Of a DNA stretch of 64,000 nucleotides, positions 44,398-53,106 are shown piece after piece; position 1 is the first letter of the stretch; every line of letters begins with the position of its first letter. Location of the stretch: NCBI RefSeq assembly GCF_947503375.1, contig NZ_CANNDQ010000004.1, forward strand, positions 186,001 through 250,000, written 5' to 3'. This stretch comes from an uncultured Psychroserpens sp. Its GTDB lineage: Bacteria; Bacteroidota; Bacteroidia; Flavobacteriales; Flavobacteriaceae. Position numbers and translations under genes: made by a program. Below the pieces are notes generated by a model, which saw nothing but the letters and a program-made list of their open reading frames with translations, did no database searches and was not told the origin of the DNA.

Positions 44398-45552
44398 TTA
44401 GGCTAAGGCAATCAAATCATAGAAACGTTGTCCAAATTCTTCGATATTCTTTGAGTAATCAAGCTGCTTTACAATGTAGCTCATTAGATTGAGTTCTTCT
44501 AAAATATTAGAGAGTTCAAGCTCATCCTTAGGGTCGAAGAACATTACATTTTCATTAATTTGTTCAACATGCACTTCTAAATTTGACAGTACAATGAGCT
44601 TATTTAAGGCTTTTGCATCTTCTACAACAGTACTCCAACCTTCAAACAATGATGGTTGTATGATTGCAATTGCATGCTTCATCATACACAATTGTTCGGT
44701 TCTAGAAATGAATCCAAGAAAACGAATATGGGTTTCTATATCATTCTTAAACACAAAATTCTTCAACTGCTTAAAATTATCTACATTTCTATAGTCATTT
44801 TCTTTTCCAGACATAGCTATATTAATTTTCAAGCCACGATCACTTAATCGTTTAATAGCTTTTAAAACTATAATATGATTTTTATGTGCCCAAAATTGAT
44901 TTGGCACAAAAAAGTAGTGGTTTGTAAGTTCATATTTTTCTTTTAATTCATCGATATTTTCATGGGAAAAATCTGGCAACGTAACTGCAAATGGTAATAC
45001 ATAGCGTCTTGATTTAGACTGAGGATACAATCGATCAAAGTCTTGTTTTGCATTCTCGCTACTAAAAACAACGATATCACTTTTGGTAAGTATATTTTTC
45101 TGGTAATCTTTTCTATTCTTAATATCAATAGCAGAAAAAAATTGAGGTAAATGATCTTCTTGAAAATCTGGAATCCAATTGATGCTTTTTAAATTTTTAA
45201 ATAACCCATTGATTTGTTTAGGATATAACATGTCAATCTTAGGAAGCCCTTTAGGTGTCTTTACGATAAGATGTTTTAGTTTTAATATGCGGCAAGCTTT
45301 ATTGATTGCTCTTTCTACAATGGAATATCTAGGAGGTGAAAATGGAAATGGAACATACTCCAAATATGGATAATTTGTTTCTGACTTCAAGTATTCGAAA
45401 TTAGCTATAGATTCGGTAAGAATAACCAGTTCAGGCTGTAATGATTCAGGTATTGTTTTAAGTGCTTGCACAATGTTTAATATATAGTAGGAACCTGCTA
45501 TCCATTCTTCGTTATAAGAGAATACTAATCCTACTCGTTTTCTCTGAGCCAT
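44398..45552 (-). CDS. Glycosyltransferase, GT4 family
   Basis: The 384-residue protein has a divergent N-terminus (RKRVGLVFSYNEEWIAGSYY), then HYFFVPNQFWAHKNHIIVLKA and IIQPSLFEGWSTVVEDAKALN, with E-x7-E. The sequence FVPNQFWAHKNH is characteristic of the GT4 group that includes mannosyl- and rhamnosyltransferases of capsules. It overlaps the upstream epimerase by 22 bases. Confidence 0.91.
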   Translation of the reverse strand: MAQRKRVGLVFSYNEEWIAGSYYILNIVQALKTIPESLQPELVILTESIANFEYLKSETNYPYLEYVPFPFSPPRYSIVERAINKACRILKLKHLIVKTPKGLPKIDMLYPKQINGLFKNLKSINWIPDFQEDHLPQFFSAIDIKNRKDYQKNILTKSDIVVFSSENAKQDFDRLYPQSKSRRYVLPFAVTLPDFSHENIDELKEKYELTNHYFFVPNQFWAHKNHIIVLKAIKRLSDRGLKINIAMSGKENDYRNVDNFKQLKNFVFKNDIETHIRFLGFISRTEQLCMMKHAIAIIQPSLFEGWSTVVEDAKALNKLIVLSNLEVHVEQINENVMFFDPKDELELSNILEELNLMSYIVKQLDYSKNIEEFGQRFYDLIALA

Positions 45553-46424
45553 TGTACGTATGAGTTTAATCCAGTTTCTAAATCAATTGTTGTTTTGTAA
45601 CCAAACGACTTTAACTTTGAGATATCTGCTACCCAATTATTAGGGTCTCCTTCTCTAGCTTCACCTTTAAACGAAATGCTTATTTCTGGCTTAAAATATT
45701 TGTAGAATAAAGACACTGCGTCAGGTATGAGAACTTCATTTCCATTTGACACATTAATGGTATCGTTTAAAAAAGATGCTTTTTCAATTACAAGGTCAAT
45801 AGCTTTAACAAGGTCTTTAACATGAATAAAGTCTCTAGATTCTTTACCTGTTCCGAATAATTTTACTTTATTTTCATTGCTTCCTTTCTTGTAAAGATCC
45901 CAAAACAGTTGTTTTTTCAGACCTTCACCATAGGCTGAAAAAATACGTAAGTTACAAGTCTTTAAGTTGTAGTTTTCATAAAATGAACCACATATATCCT
46001 CTGCCATTTTCTTATGCTTTCCGTATGGAGAAATAGGCTGTAAAGGGTGCATATTGTCAATTGGCAAGTAATTAGGATTACCATAAACAGCTGCGCTTGA
46101 AAGGTTGATGTATTTACAATCAGAATTGTACTTTCTAATTGCATCTAATTGTTTGAATACATTAACCGTATTTAATACAAAATCGCGCTGAGGGTTTTTA
46201 ATAGAATCTGGCACACTTGCAGCACCAGAACAATTGATACAAACATCAAATTTTTGAAGTTGGAATAACTCGCTATAATCTGCATTTGTGGCATCTACTT
46301 GGTAATAGTTTGACGTTGTATAATCTACAACTACATCACTTTGCCATACCTGATGATTTTTTGAAAAAAAATCTGTGGCATGGGATCCTATAAAGCCTTT
46401 AGAACCAATAATGACTATCTTCAT
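45531..46424 (-). CDS. NAD-dependent epimerase/dehydratase (SDR family)
   Basis: The 297-residue extended SDR has the nucleotide loop IGSKGFIGSH (residues 6-15), INLSSAAVYGNPNY and the catalytic SPYGKHKKMAE (Y-x3-K). It lacks the long C-terminal region of UDP-glucose 4-epimerases, so it is probably an epimerase, reductase or dehydratase of a nucleotide sugar; the exact reaction cannot be read. It overlaps the neighbouring methyltransferase by four bases. Confidence 0.88.
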   Translation of the reverse strand: MKIVIIGSKGFIGSHATDFFSKNHQVWQSDVVVDYTTSNYYQVDATNADYSELFQLQKFDVCINCSGAASVPDSIKNPQRDFVLNTVNVFKQLDAIRKYNSDCKYINLSSAAVYGNPNYLPIDNMHPLQPISPYGKHKKMAEDICGSFYENYNLKTCNLRIFSAYGEGLKKQLFWDLYKKGSNENKVKLFGTGKESRDFIHVKDLVKAIDLVIEKASFLNDTINVSNGNEVLIPDAVSLFYKYFKPEISISFKGEAREGDPNNWVADISKLKSFGYKTTIDLETGLNSYVQWLRENE

Positions 46425-47281
46425 TTTTTTATTGAAATATAAGAATACATCCTACCTGGTATGTGTTTTTCATTTAGACTTTCAAAGCTGCTAAACTTTT
46501 TATACAACAACCAAACTAATGGTATTTTAGCAAATACACCAATTTTATGTGCTAGTTTTTTCTTTTGAGAATAGGTATTCTGTTGTGCTAAGCGTTGTAG
46601 ATCTTCTTTTTTAGTAGGAAAATAATTGATCACGCTATCGTAATATTTCAGCTCCTTTTTTACCTCAGCCCCAGCTAGTTCAATAGCGTTTTTGTAGATT
46701 TCTGACGTAAACGCATTCTCACCTCCATAAAATTTATGTAAAGGATGTTCTTTTAAGAACCAATCTTTATCTTTTTGGTTATAAATGACATGATCTCTTA
46801 CACAAAGTAGTAGTCCTTTTGGCTTTAAAACACGTACACACTCTTTAATGAACTTTTCAATATCATTTGCATGGTGCATCGCTTGTCTTATATAAACGAT
46901 ATCGAAACTATTAGAATCAAATTTGATATTCTCAGCAAAATCTTCATGAATTTCGATGTTATTTAATTTATAATTTTTTTTTAAAATTCGAATAGCGCCT
47001 GAACCTACAGTATTACTAGTATCTGGCTCTACTGCTGTTACATGGTAATTATTAAGCGCAAAATTTATGCTGCTGATTCCGTTTCCACAGCCAATATCTA
47101 ATATGCGTTTTCCTTTAGGTTGGTAAGACTTTATAATTCTTAATGTTTCGAAAAATTCATCACTTTTACCAAAATTTTCAACATTGAATACCAAATCCTC
47201 ATGAAAATATGCTTGTTCAACCAAAGCTTCGAACTCAGGTTTTTTTCTAATATATTGTATAGTCTCTTCCCAAGTTTTCAT
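46421..47281 (-). CDS. Class I SAM-dependent methyltransferase
   Basis: The 286-residue protein has motif I RILDIGCGNGISSINF, DIVYIRQAMHHANDIEKFI and VLKPKGLLLCVRDHVI, a standard Methyltransf_11/25 type. I use the ATG at 47281 (MKTWEETIQYIRKK), which overlaps the upstream stop by one base (TAATG); the longer frame starts at 47305. It follows another methyltransferase, so the two may act in sequence or on the same chain end. Confidence 0.9.
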   Translation of the reverse strand: MKTWEETIQYIRKKPEFEALVEQAYFHEDLVFNVENFGKSDEFFETLRIIKSYQPKGKRILDIGCGNGISSINFALNNYHVTAVEPDTSNTVGSGAIRILKKNYKLNNIEIHEDFAENIKFDSNSFDIVYIRQAMHHANDIEKFIKECVRVLKPKGLLLCVRDHVIYNQKDKDWFLKEHPLHKFYGGENAFTSEIYKNAIELAGAEVKKELKYYDSVINYFPTKKEDLQRLAQQNTYSQKKKLAHKIGVFAKIPLVWLLYKKFSSFESLNEKHIPGRMYSYISIKK

Positions 47282-48162
47282 TAGTTTTTTATAAACTTTA
47301 GGCAAGCAACACTTCTACAATGCGCTGCATTATCATCTAATTTTCCTTTTCCTGTATGAGGGTTGTAGGATACACTGTTTTTCAAGTCATTTTGATTGGC
47401 AATAATCCATCCATCTTCTTTATATAAGAAAAACCTACAGTCATAAGTCCCAATACCATCAAATAACGTTAGTAGTTTATTGAGCATTTCTTCGTCAAAT
47501 TGTTGAAAAAAACCATGATGTTCAAATTTCCCATAAGGGAATGTAATTAACAATTCTCCTTTATTCTTCAACGTTCTTAGCATTTCTTGAACTGCAACTA
47601 AATAAGAATATGATTTTTTAGTATCATCATTGTGATGATTGATATCATAACCATAAATTGAATTATCCATATCAATGTGTTCAATTGTAGATTGTGATAC
47701 TATGGTATCAAAATAGTTATCCCTAAAAGGTAGTGCTCTTAAATCACCATAGATATATGAAATTCCTTTATTAAAAAAGCAATTATCCTCAGGTGCATAA
47801 GTAAAAATTGTTAGCTTTTTATTTTTAATTTTAGGATGGTTTACTACAAAGTCAAAGTTAAATGTAGAGCCTGCATCTAACAATTGTTGCTGTTCATGAG
47901 ATAGATTTGAAAAGATCCATGGGTATTCAACTATACGCTCATCTATTCTATAACCATAGCCAGTTGGTAAATCCCCTTTTTTTAATTCTTTCAAAAAATT
48001 TGTATCAGATATAGACTCGTTTATTTTGAATGTTTTGTATTCTTTATAACCTCGTGACCATGGAATCATTCCATTAGATATAAAATGTTCTTTCGTATCA
48101 ATTTCATGTTTACTTGTAAAACCTAAGCGTTTATATATTTCTTTGAGTTTCTTTTTAATCAT
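47281..48162 (-). CDS. Methyltransferase-like protein with atypical SAM loop
   Basis: The 293-residue protein keeps the methyltransferase order: QLLDAGSTFNFDFVV (motif I with GSTFN in place of GxGxG), SYIYGDLRALPFRDNYFDTIVSQSTIEHIDMDN and GELLITFPYGKFEHHGFFQQF. The altered loop resembles uncharacterised polysaccharide-locus methyltransferases. I chose the ATG at 48162 (MIKKKLKEIYKRLGF), eight bases overlapping the upstream sulfotransferase stop; a start at 48183 is possible. The C-terminus ends with CRSVACLKFIKN. Confidence 0.78.
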   Translation of the reverse strand: MIKKKLKEIYKRLGFTSKHEIDTKEHFISNGMIPWSRGYKEYKTFKINESISDTNFLKELKKGDLPTGYGYRIDERIVEYPWIFSNLSHEQQQLLDAGSTFNFDFVVNHPKIKNKKLTIFTYAPEDNCFFNKGISYIYGDLRALPFRDNYFDTIVSQSTIEHIDMDNSIYGYDINHHNDDTKKSYSYLVAVQEMLRTLKNKGELLITFPYGKFEHHGFFQQFDEEMLNKLLTLFDGIGTYDCRFFLYKEDGWIIANQNDLKNSVSYNPHTGKGKLDDNAAHCRSVACLKFIKN

Positions 48163-49036
48163 ACCATTTTTTGTAAAAATCAATACCTGTAAGCTGGGTT
48201 AGTTTTTGTACATCTTCTTTGTAATTATCACGCAACTTAAGCTTAGTATCCTCATTAATTTTTTTAGGCTTTTTTTTAGTGATATTTTTAGACATTATGG
48301 TGTTAATCAACTGTTTAACTCTAGGGTTAATACCGTATCTACTAAGGTACAGTTTTCTAAGCCAATATTGTAATAAAACAGATTTTACTCGATTAGATTC
48401 ATTAGTTTTTAACTCTGAGATATCATGTGTTTTATCAATTTTTAAAAACTCAAAAATACGCGTTAATGATCTTATCTGGTTTTTATTAAAATTATCATAT
48501 TCTATAACTAACACATTAGCTTTCCCAAAAAAGTCATAAAAGCGTTTGACCTGTTCATAGTATTTTCCAGAATTAAAATAATGGTAATTTTTTCGAAAAC
48601 GATGTAACAGTTGATGTTTAGGCTTTTTGTCTTGAAACAGTAATTTCTCTTGTTCTAACGCTTTTTCAAACGAATTTTGGTATTCATAACCATGCATTAT
48701 CATCCAATTATATAAAGAATATGCTCTTTCTACAGGATTTCTTAACATGATAATGATTTTAGCATTTGGTACTTCCTGTTTGATCCAATCAGCACTTTCA
48801 TTGGAAGTTAGATATACATGACAGACTTCTCCTATTAATTGATCAGGTTCAGCATTTTTAAAGAAAGATAAGTACTCTGATTTAGATGAAACACCATACT
48901 GATTAGAATAATAACCTAATTCTTTAGCTTCAATGGTATCTGTAACAAAAACATCTGGATGCTTCTGAAAGTACTTCCATAGTGCTGTTGTACCTGATTT
49001 TGCAGCACCTACAACAAAAAAATCAGGTTGTCTCAT
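48155..49036 (-). CDS. Sulfotransferase domain protein (heparan/NDST-like)
   Basis: The N-terminus PDFFVVGAAKSGTTALWKYF carries the PAPS 5'-phosphosulfate loop (GAAKSGTTAL), and AKIIIMLRNPVERAYSLYNWM holds the 3'-phosphate Arg and Ser. The order is typical of sulfotransferases that act on glycans. I use the ATG at 49036 (MRQPDFF); the frame runs four codons further. It is next to a second sulfotransferase of another subgroup (49088-49894). Confidence 0.9.
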   Translation of the reverse strand: MRQPDFFVVGAAKSGTTALWKYFQKHPDVFVTDTIEAKELGYYSNQYGVSSKSEYLSFFKNAEPDQLIGEVCHVYLTSNESADWIKQEVPNAKIIIMLRNPVERAYSLYNWMIMHGYEYQNSFEKALEQEKLLFQDKKPKHQLLHRFRKNYHYFNSGKYYEQVKRFYDFFGKANVLVIEYDNFNKNQIRSLTRIFEFLKIDKTHDISELKTNESNRVKSVLLQYWLRKLYLSRYGINPRVKQLINTIMSKNITKKKPKKINEDTKLKLRDNYKEDVQKLTQLTGIDFYKKWYD

Positions 49037-49087
49037 GAGCGCTGCCATTAAGGTTAATTATGATCTTTATCTCAATATACATCGTAA

Positions 49088-49894
49088 TCAACATCTAGTT
49101 TTGAAATATTTTTTTAATAGATCCTCATGCGTTTTATTGAATAATCTTAAATCTTCATCAGAAATAATACGCGTATTAGATTTATTGTCTTCTGATCTTA
49201 CAAAAGTACCTGTGTTGAAATTATTAGCTTTTTTCATCAATTGCCAGTCTGCTCTTTTTTCTAGCATTCGCATATGGTCTAAAGAAGTAAACGCTACTAC
49301 ATTTTCTAGTTCGTCTTGCGTTCTTGATAGCTCTAAAAATTTACATATACGCTCTATTTCTTGAAGTTTATTAGATTTTAAGTCTTCGTAGTTAACCCAT
49401 AAAATATCTGCTTGATAAGGATTAGACTCCCATGCCTTAATATGGTTAGCCCAAGTTGTGTTTAAAATCTTTTCTTTTCCTGTAAACAAATCTTTTAAAG
49501 GCACTGGCTTTCCCATATTTTCCATCATACGATGGTATGATAGTAAGGCTTCACTACCATCTCTAATGATATAAATTACTTTTTTATAATTAGGCCTTGG
49601 TAATTCATGGGATTTGAAAAAGCAACGATCATTAAACCTAAAATAATGACTGTTAGCATAAATATCTGGGACGACAAGGTTTATCATACTCCTACTAGCT
49701 TCAGCATTAAAACCATATACCAAATGCGCCATAATGTGCTGCATCAATGTATTTCCAGACTTAGGAAAACCTACAACAAAAACATCAGTATCTTTTACAG
49801 CGTGTATATTAGTTAATCCTCCAGGAAACTTAGGCGTTTGGGCATCATCAAAAGAGAGCCACTTCATTAATCTATTTTTGATTCTATTTATCAT
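49088..49894 (-). CDS. Sulfotransferase domain protein (Sulfotransfer_1-like)
   Basis: The 268-residue protein has DVFVVGFPKSGNTLMQHI (5' loop, residues about 38-53), FKSHELPRPNYKKVIYIIRDGSEALLSYHRMM with the 3'-phosphate Arg and Ser, and near the C-terminus a strand-loop typical of the family (RADWQLMKKANNFNTGTFVR). It resembles cytosolic-type sulfotransferases more than its neighbour. It overlaps wzt by 11 bases, so it is translated with the exporter ATPase. Confidence 0.9.
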   Translation of the reverse strand: MINRIKNRLMKWLSFDDAQTPKFPGGLTNIHAVKDTDVFVVGFPKSGNTLMQHIMAHLVYGFNAEASRSMINLVVPDIYANSHYFRFNDRCFFKSHELPRPNYKKVIYIIRDGSEALLSYHRMMENMGKPVPLKDLFTGKEKILNTTWANHIKAWESNPYQADILWVNYEDLKSNKLQEIERICKFLELSRTQDELENVVAFTSLDHMRMLEKRADWQLMKKANNFNTGTFVRSEDNKSNTRIISDEDLRLFNKTHEDLLKKYFKTRC

Positions 49895-51179
49895 GAGCTA
49901 GTTTGGTGACATTCCACTCTAAATTTGGTGCGGTTATCCCTGGAAAAACGGTATTCGTTATTGAGCCACTTGGTGTTAACTTCTCTATCTGAAAATCTAA
50001 AACATAGCTTGATGGGAATAAGACCTCAATCCCTGGTACTCCAGCATTGATTGCAATTTTAAATTGCCCTTTATTGAAAAAATCTTTAGGTAAACGGACA
50101 CTTGTTCTGTAATTACCTGCTTTTTTATCGGTCTCATCAGAACTATGAGAACTTGTTGTAAAAACAATGATATCTTCGTTCTTTGAAAGCACTTTTAAAT
50201 TGATACGGATATCATTGAATGTTTTATCTAATACATATTCTACAACTACTGTAATATACTCATCAGATAAAAAGAGACTTTGATTTTCATTATTTGAATT
50301 GAATAACTTAACCGATTTCAATGAAAAGCCATTCTGTAAATCCTCTTCCTTATGTGTGTAAATACCTGTTGATGATAATTTAGAATTTTCCTTTTGAAGA
50401 TAATAGTCTACAGCTTCATCTGTACTGCCTTCAAATACAGTTTCGCCATGCTCTAGCACAATAGCTCTAGTACATAAATTACGTACTGCTGCCATATTAT
50501 GACTTACAAATAAAACCGTTCGACCATCGCCTCTACTTATGTCTTGCATTTTACCAATAGCTTTTTTTTGAAATTCAGCATCACCAACTGCTAACACTTC
50601 ATCAACCACTAAAATGTCTGGCTCTAAATGCGCTGCCACTGCAAACGCTAATCTTACGCGCATACCACTACTGTAGCGCTTTACAGGTGTATCTATATAA
50701 CCTAAACATCCTGAAAACTCTATAATCTCTTCCTCTTTTTTACTAATTTCAGATTTGGTCATACCTAAAATAGCACCATTGAGATAAATGTTTTCTCTAC
50801 CAGTTAATTCTGGATGAAACCCCGTTCCCACTTCTAACAAAGAAGCAATTCGTCCTTTGGTTTTGATCTCTCCTGTAGTTGGGCTTGTTACACGCGATAA
50901 TAATTTAAGCAATGTAGACTTTCCTGCACCATTCTTACCAATAATACCTAAAACATCTCCTTTATTGACTTCAAAATTGATATTCTGTAATGCCCAAACA
51001 TAATTAGCGCTAGAATTAGACGATCGGTCGTTTGCTTCTCCTATTTTAAGAAATGGATCTTCTTTGCCAAGTAGTTTATAACACCAACGTTTGAGATCGT
51101 CAGCAATAGTTCCTGTACCAACAAGACCTAGCCTGTACTGTTTACTTATATTTTCAGCCTTAAGAATAATATTAGACAT
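49884..51179 (-). CDS. wzt: Polysaccharide ABC transporter ATPase, Wzt type with C-terminal domain
   Basis: The ABC domain has Walker A GKNGAGKS (residues 81-88), the signature YSSGMRVRLAFAVAAHLEPDILVVDEVLAVGD. After about residue 255 there is a 170-residue beta-rich C-terminal domain (SLKSVKLFNSNNENQSLFLSDE, then FKIAINAGVPGIEVLFPSSYVLDFQIEKL), matching the carbohydrate-binding domain of Wzt exporters, which reads chain-end modifications. It partners wzm just upstream (two-base gap). Confidence 0.93.
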   Translation of the reverse strand: MSNIILKAENISKQYRLGLVGTGTIADDLKRWCYKLLGKEDPFLKIGEANDRSSNSSANYVWALQNINFEVNKGDVLGIIGKNGAGKSTLLKLLSRVTSPTTGEIKTKGRIASLLEVGTGFHPELTGRENIYLNGAILGMTKSEISKKEEEIIEFSGCLGYIDTPVKRYSSGMRVRLAFAVAAHLEPDILVVDEVLAVGDAEFQKKAIGKMQDISRGDGRTVLFVSHNMAAVRNLCTRAIVLEHGETVFEGSTDEAVDYYLQKENSKLSSTGIYTHKEEDLQNGFSLKSVKLFNSNNENQSLFLSDEYITVVVEYVLDKTFNDIRINLKVLSKNEDIIVFTTSSHSSDETDKKAGNYRTSVRLPKDFFNKGQFKIAINAGVPGIEVLFPSSYVLDFQIEKLTPSGSITNTVFPGITAPNLEWNVTKLAHDK

Positions 51180-51181
51180 AA

Positions 51182-52048
51182 CTAAACGGTATCTATGAAC
51201 GTTTTTTCAGTTTTATTAAAGATAATCAATCCTAAAATAAATAGAATAATACTAATTCCTAAGGTATAAAGAAAGCCTATCAAATTGAATTCGCCAATAC
51301 CTAGCAACATGTGCCTAAACCCTTCGATCACCTGTGTCAATGGATTATATTCTACTAAAGTTGCTACCATTTCAGGAAACTTCTTCTTGGCTTCTGAAAC
51401 TGGATAAGGAACTGCAGACATATACATTAGCAACTGTAATGCGAAACCTACTAAAACTGTAATATCTCGATATTTAGTTGTTAGAGAAGATATGATCATA
51501 CCAACGCCTAAACCTAATAAAGCCATTACAATTATATATACAGGAAATAGCCATAATGTTGAACTGGGTTGAATATCTTTTCCAATACTAACATAATAGA
51601 TATAAAAACCTACAAATATAACTACCTGAATACTAAATTTAAGCAAATTGGAAATGATTATAGATATAGGCATGATCACTCTCGGGAAATAAACTTTTCC
51701 AAAAATATTTGCATTCTTCTTAAAAGTACTACTGGTACCTGACAAGCATTGTTTGAAATAGTTCCAGGCCGTAATTCCTGCTAAATTAAATAATAATGGT
51801 GGAATTCCTTCTGTTTTAATTGCACCAAGATTGTTAAACACCAAAGTGAATACTACTGATGTGAAAAGGGGCTGAATCAAATACCACAACGGACCCAATA
51901 TGGTCTGTTTATATAAAGTTGTAATATCTCTCTTAACAAAAAGAATTAGTAGATCTTTATACCGCCAAATCTCTTTAAAATTGAGGTCTATCAACTTCCG
52001 CTTAGAAGAAATGGTATAAAGCCATTGGTCTTTTTGGTCGGTATTCAA
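51182..52048 (-). CDS. wzm: Polysaccharide ABC transporter permease, Wzm type
   Basis: The 288-residue ABC-2 permease has six predicted membrane helices and FKEIWRYKDLLILFVKRDITTLYKQTILGPLWYLIQPLF near the N-terminus, the standard opening of capsule/O-antigen exporters, and PLTQVIEGFRHMLLGIGEF near the end. It forms the channel with the Wzt ATPase. A 77-base gap separates it from the epimerase gene upstream. Confidence 0.95.
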   Translation of the reverse strand: MNTDQKDQWLYTISSKRKLIDLNFKEIWRYKDLLILFVKRDITTLYKQTILGPLWYLIQPLFTSVVFTLVFNNLGAIKTEGIPPLLFNLAGITAWNYFKQCLSGTSSTFKKNANIFGKVYFPRVIMPISIIISNLLKFSIQVVIFVGFYIYYVSIGKDIQPSSTLWLFPVYIIVMALLGLGVGMIISSLTTKYRDITVLVGFALQLLMYMSAVPYPVSEAKKKFPEMVATLVEYNPLTQVIEGFRHMLLGIGEFNLIGFLYTLGISIILFILGLIIFNKTEKTFIDTV

Positions 52049-52125
52049 AATGATTATTAGATTAAGTTTCGGCTAATATACTAAATGCATACAGGAGTAT
52101 AAAATATAGAAACTTTTATTAATGA

Positions 52126-53106
52126 CTATTTACCAAAATGATCCCAAGTAATATCTAAACCTTCTTTTACTGTATATTCTGGTTGATAACCTAGTAATTT
52201 ATTCGCCTTTGAGATATCTGCTAAAGAATCTCTCACATCACCTTGTCGTGGAGGCCCATAAATAGCATCAACAGAAGAGTTAGCAGCATCTTTTAACGAT
52301 TGCCATAAAAAATTAATACTAATTCGCTCTCCACAAGCAATATTAAAGACTTCATTTTTAGCCACTTCAGAAGCAAAGAACCCTCTAATATTAGCTTGCA
52401 CAGCGTTGTCTACAAATGTAAAATCTCTAGTTTGTTCACCATCTCCATTTATTTTTGGAGATGCATTGTCTTTTATAGCTTGCATAAACAAAGGAATAAC
52501 AGCGGCATACGCACCATCAGGACTTTGTTTAGGTCCAAACACGTTAAAATAACGGAGACCAATCACATCGGTATTATAGGTTTTACCAAATACATCAGCG
52601 TAAAGTTCATTTACGTATTTAGTGACAGCATAAGGTGATATCGGTTTTCCTATAACAGCTTCGACTTTAGGTAGGGCTTTACTATCACCATATGTAGAGC
52701 TAGAAGCTGCGTAAACCATTCGCTTTACTGTTTTTGAGTCTTTAAGCGCTACCATCATATTTAAGAATCCTGAAACGTTGACTGTATTAGACGTTATTGG
52801 GTCATTTATTGAACGCGGCACAGAACCTAGAGCTGCTTGATGTGACACATAATCAATACCATCCATAGCATCAATACAAGTTTGTAAATCTCTAATATCA
52901 CCTTCAATCAATTCAAATGAAGGATGATTATGAAATTCTAGCAAGTTTTTGCGATGGCCATTTGAGAAATCATCTAGAACACGAACTTTTTTAGCCTCAT
53001 ATTTTAAAAGGTATTCGACAATGTTTGAACCAATAAATCCACCGCCTCCAGTAATTAAGAAAGACAATTTACTTAAATCTTGTGTATGGTATTTAGTATC
53101 GTACAT
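52126..53106 (-). CDS. UDP-GlcNAc/GalNAc(A) 4-epimerase, WbpP/TviC type
   Basis: The 326-residue SDR shows TGGGGFIGSN (19-28), S135-S137, and the catalytic Y159-x3-K163 in ISPYAVTKYVNELYADVF. LGSVPRSINDPITSN (93-107) and the GKPISPYAVTKY block are very close to what I recall of WbpP of Pseudomonas, which makes UDP-GalNAc/GalNAcA. With the upstream WbpO-like dehydrogenase (one-base overlap) it would supply UDP-GalNAcA. The exact substrate needs the enzyme. Confidence 0.9.
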   Translation of the reverse strand: MYDTKYHTQDLSKLSFLITGGGGFIGSNIVEYLLKYEAKKVRVLDDFSNGHRKNLLEFHNHPSFELIEGDIRDLQTCIDAMDGIDYVSHQAALGSVPRSINDPITSNTVNVSGFLNMMVALKDSKTVKRMVYAASSSTYGDSKALPKVEAVIGKPISPYAVTKYVNELYADVFGKTYNTDVIGLRYFNVFGPKQSPDGAYAAVIPLFMQAIKDNASPKINGDGEQTRDFTFVDNAVQANIRGFFASEVAKNEVFNIACGERISINFLWQSLKDAANSSVDAIYGPPRQGDVRDSLADISKANKLLGYQPEYTVKEGLDITWDHFGK

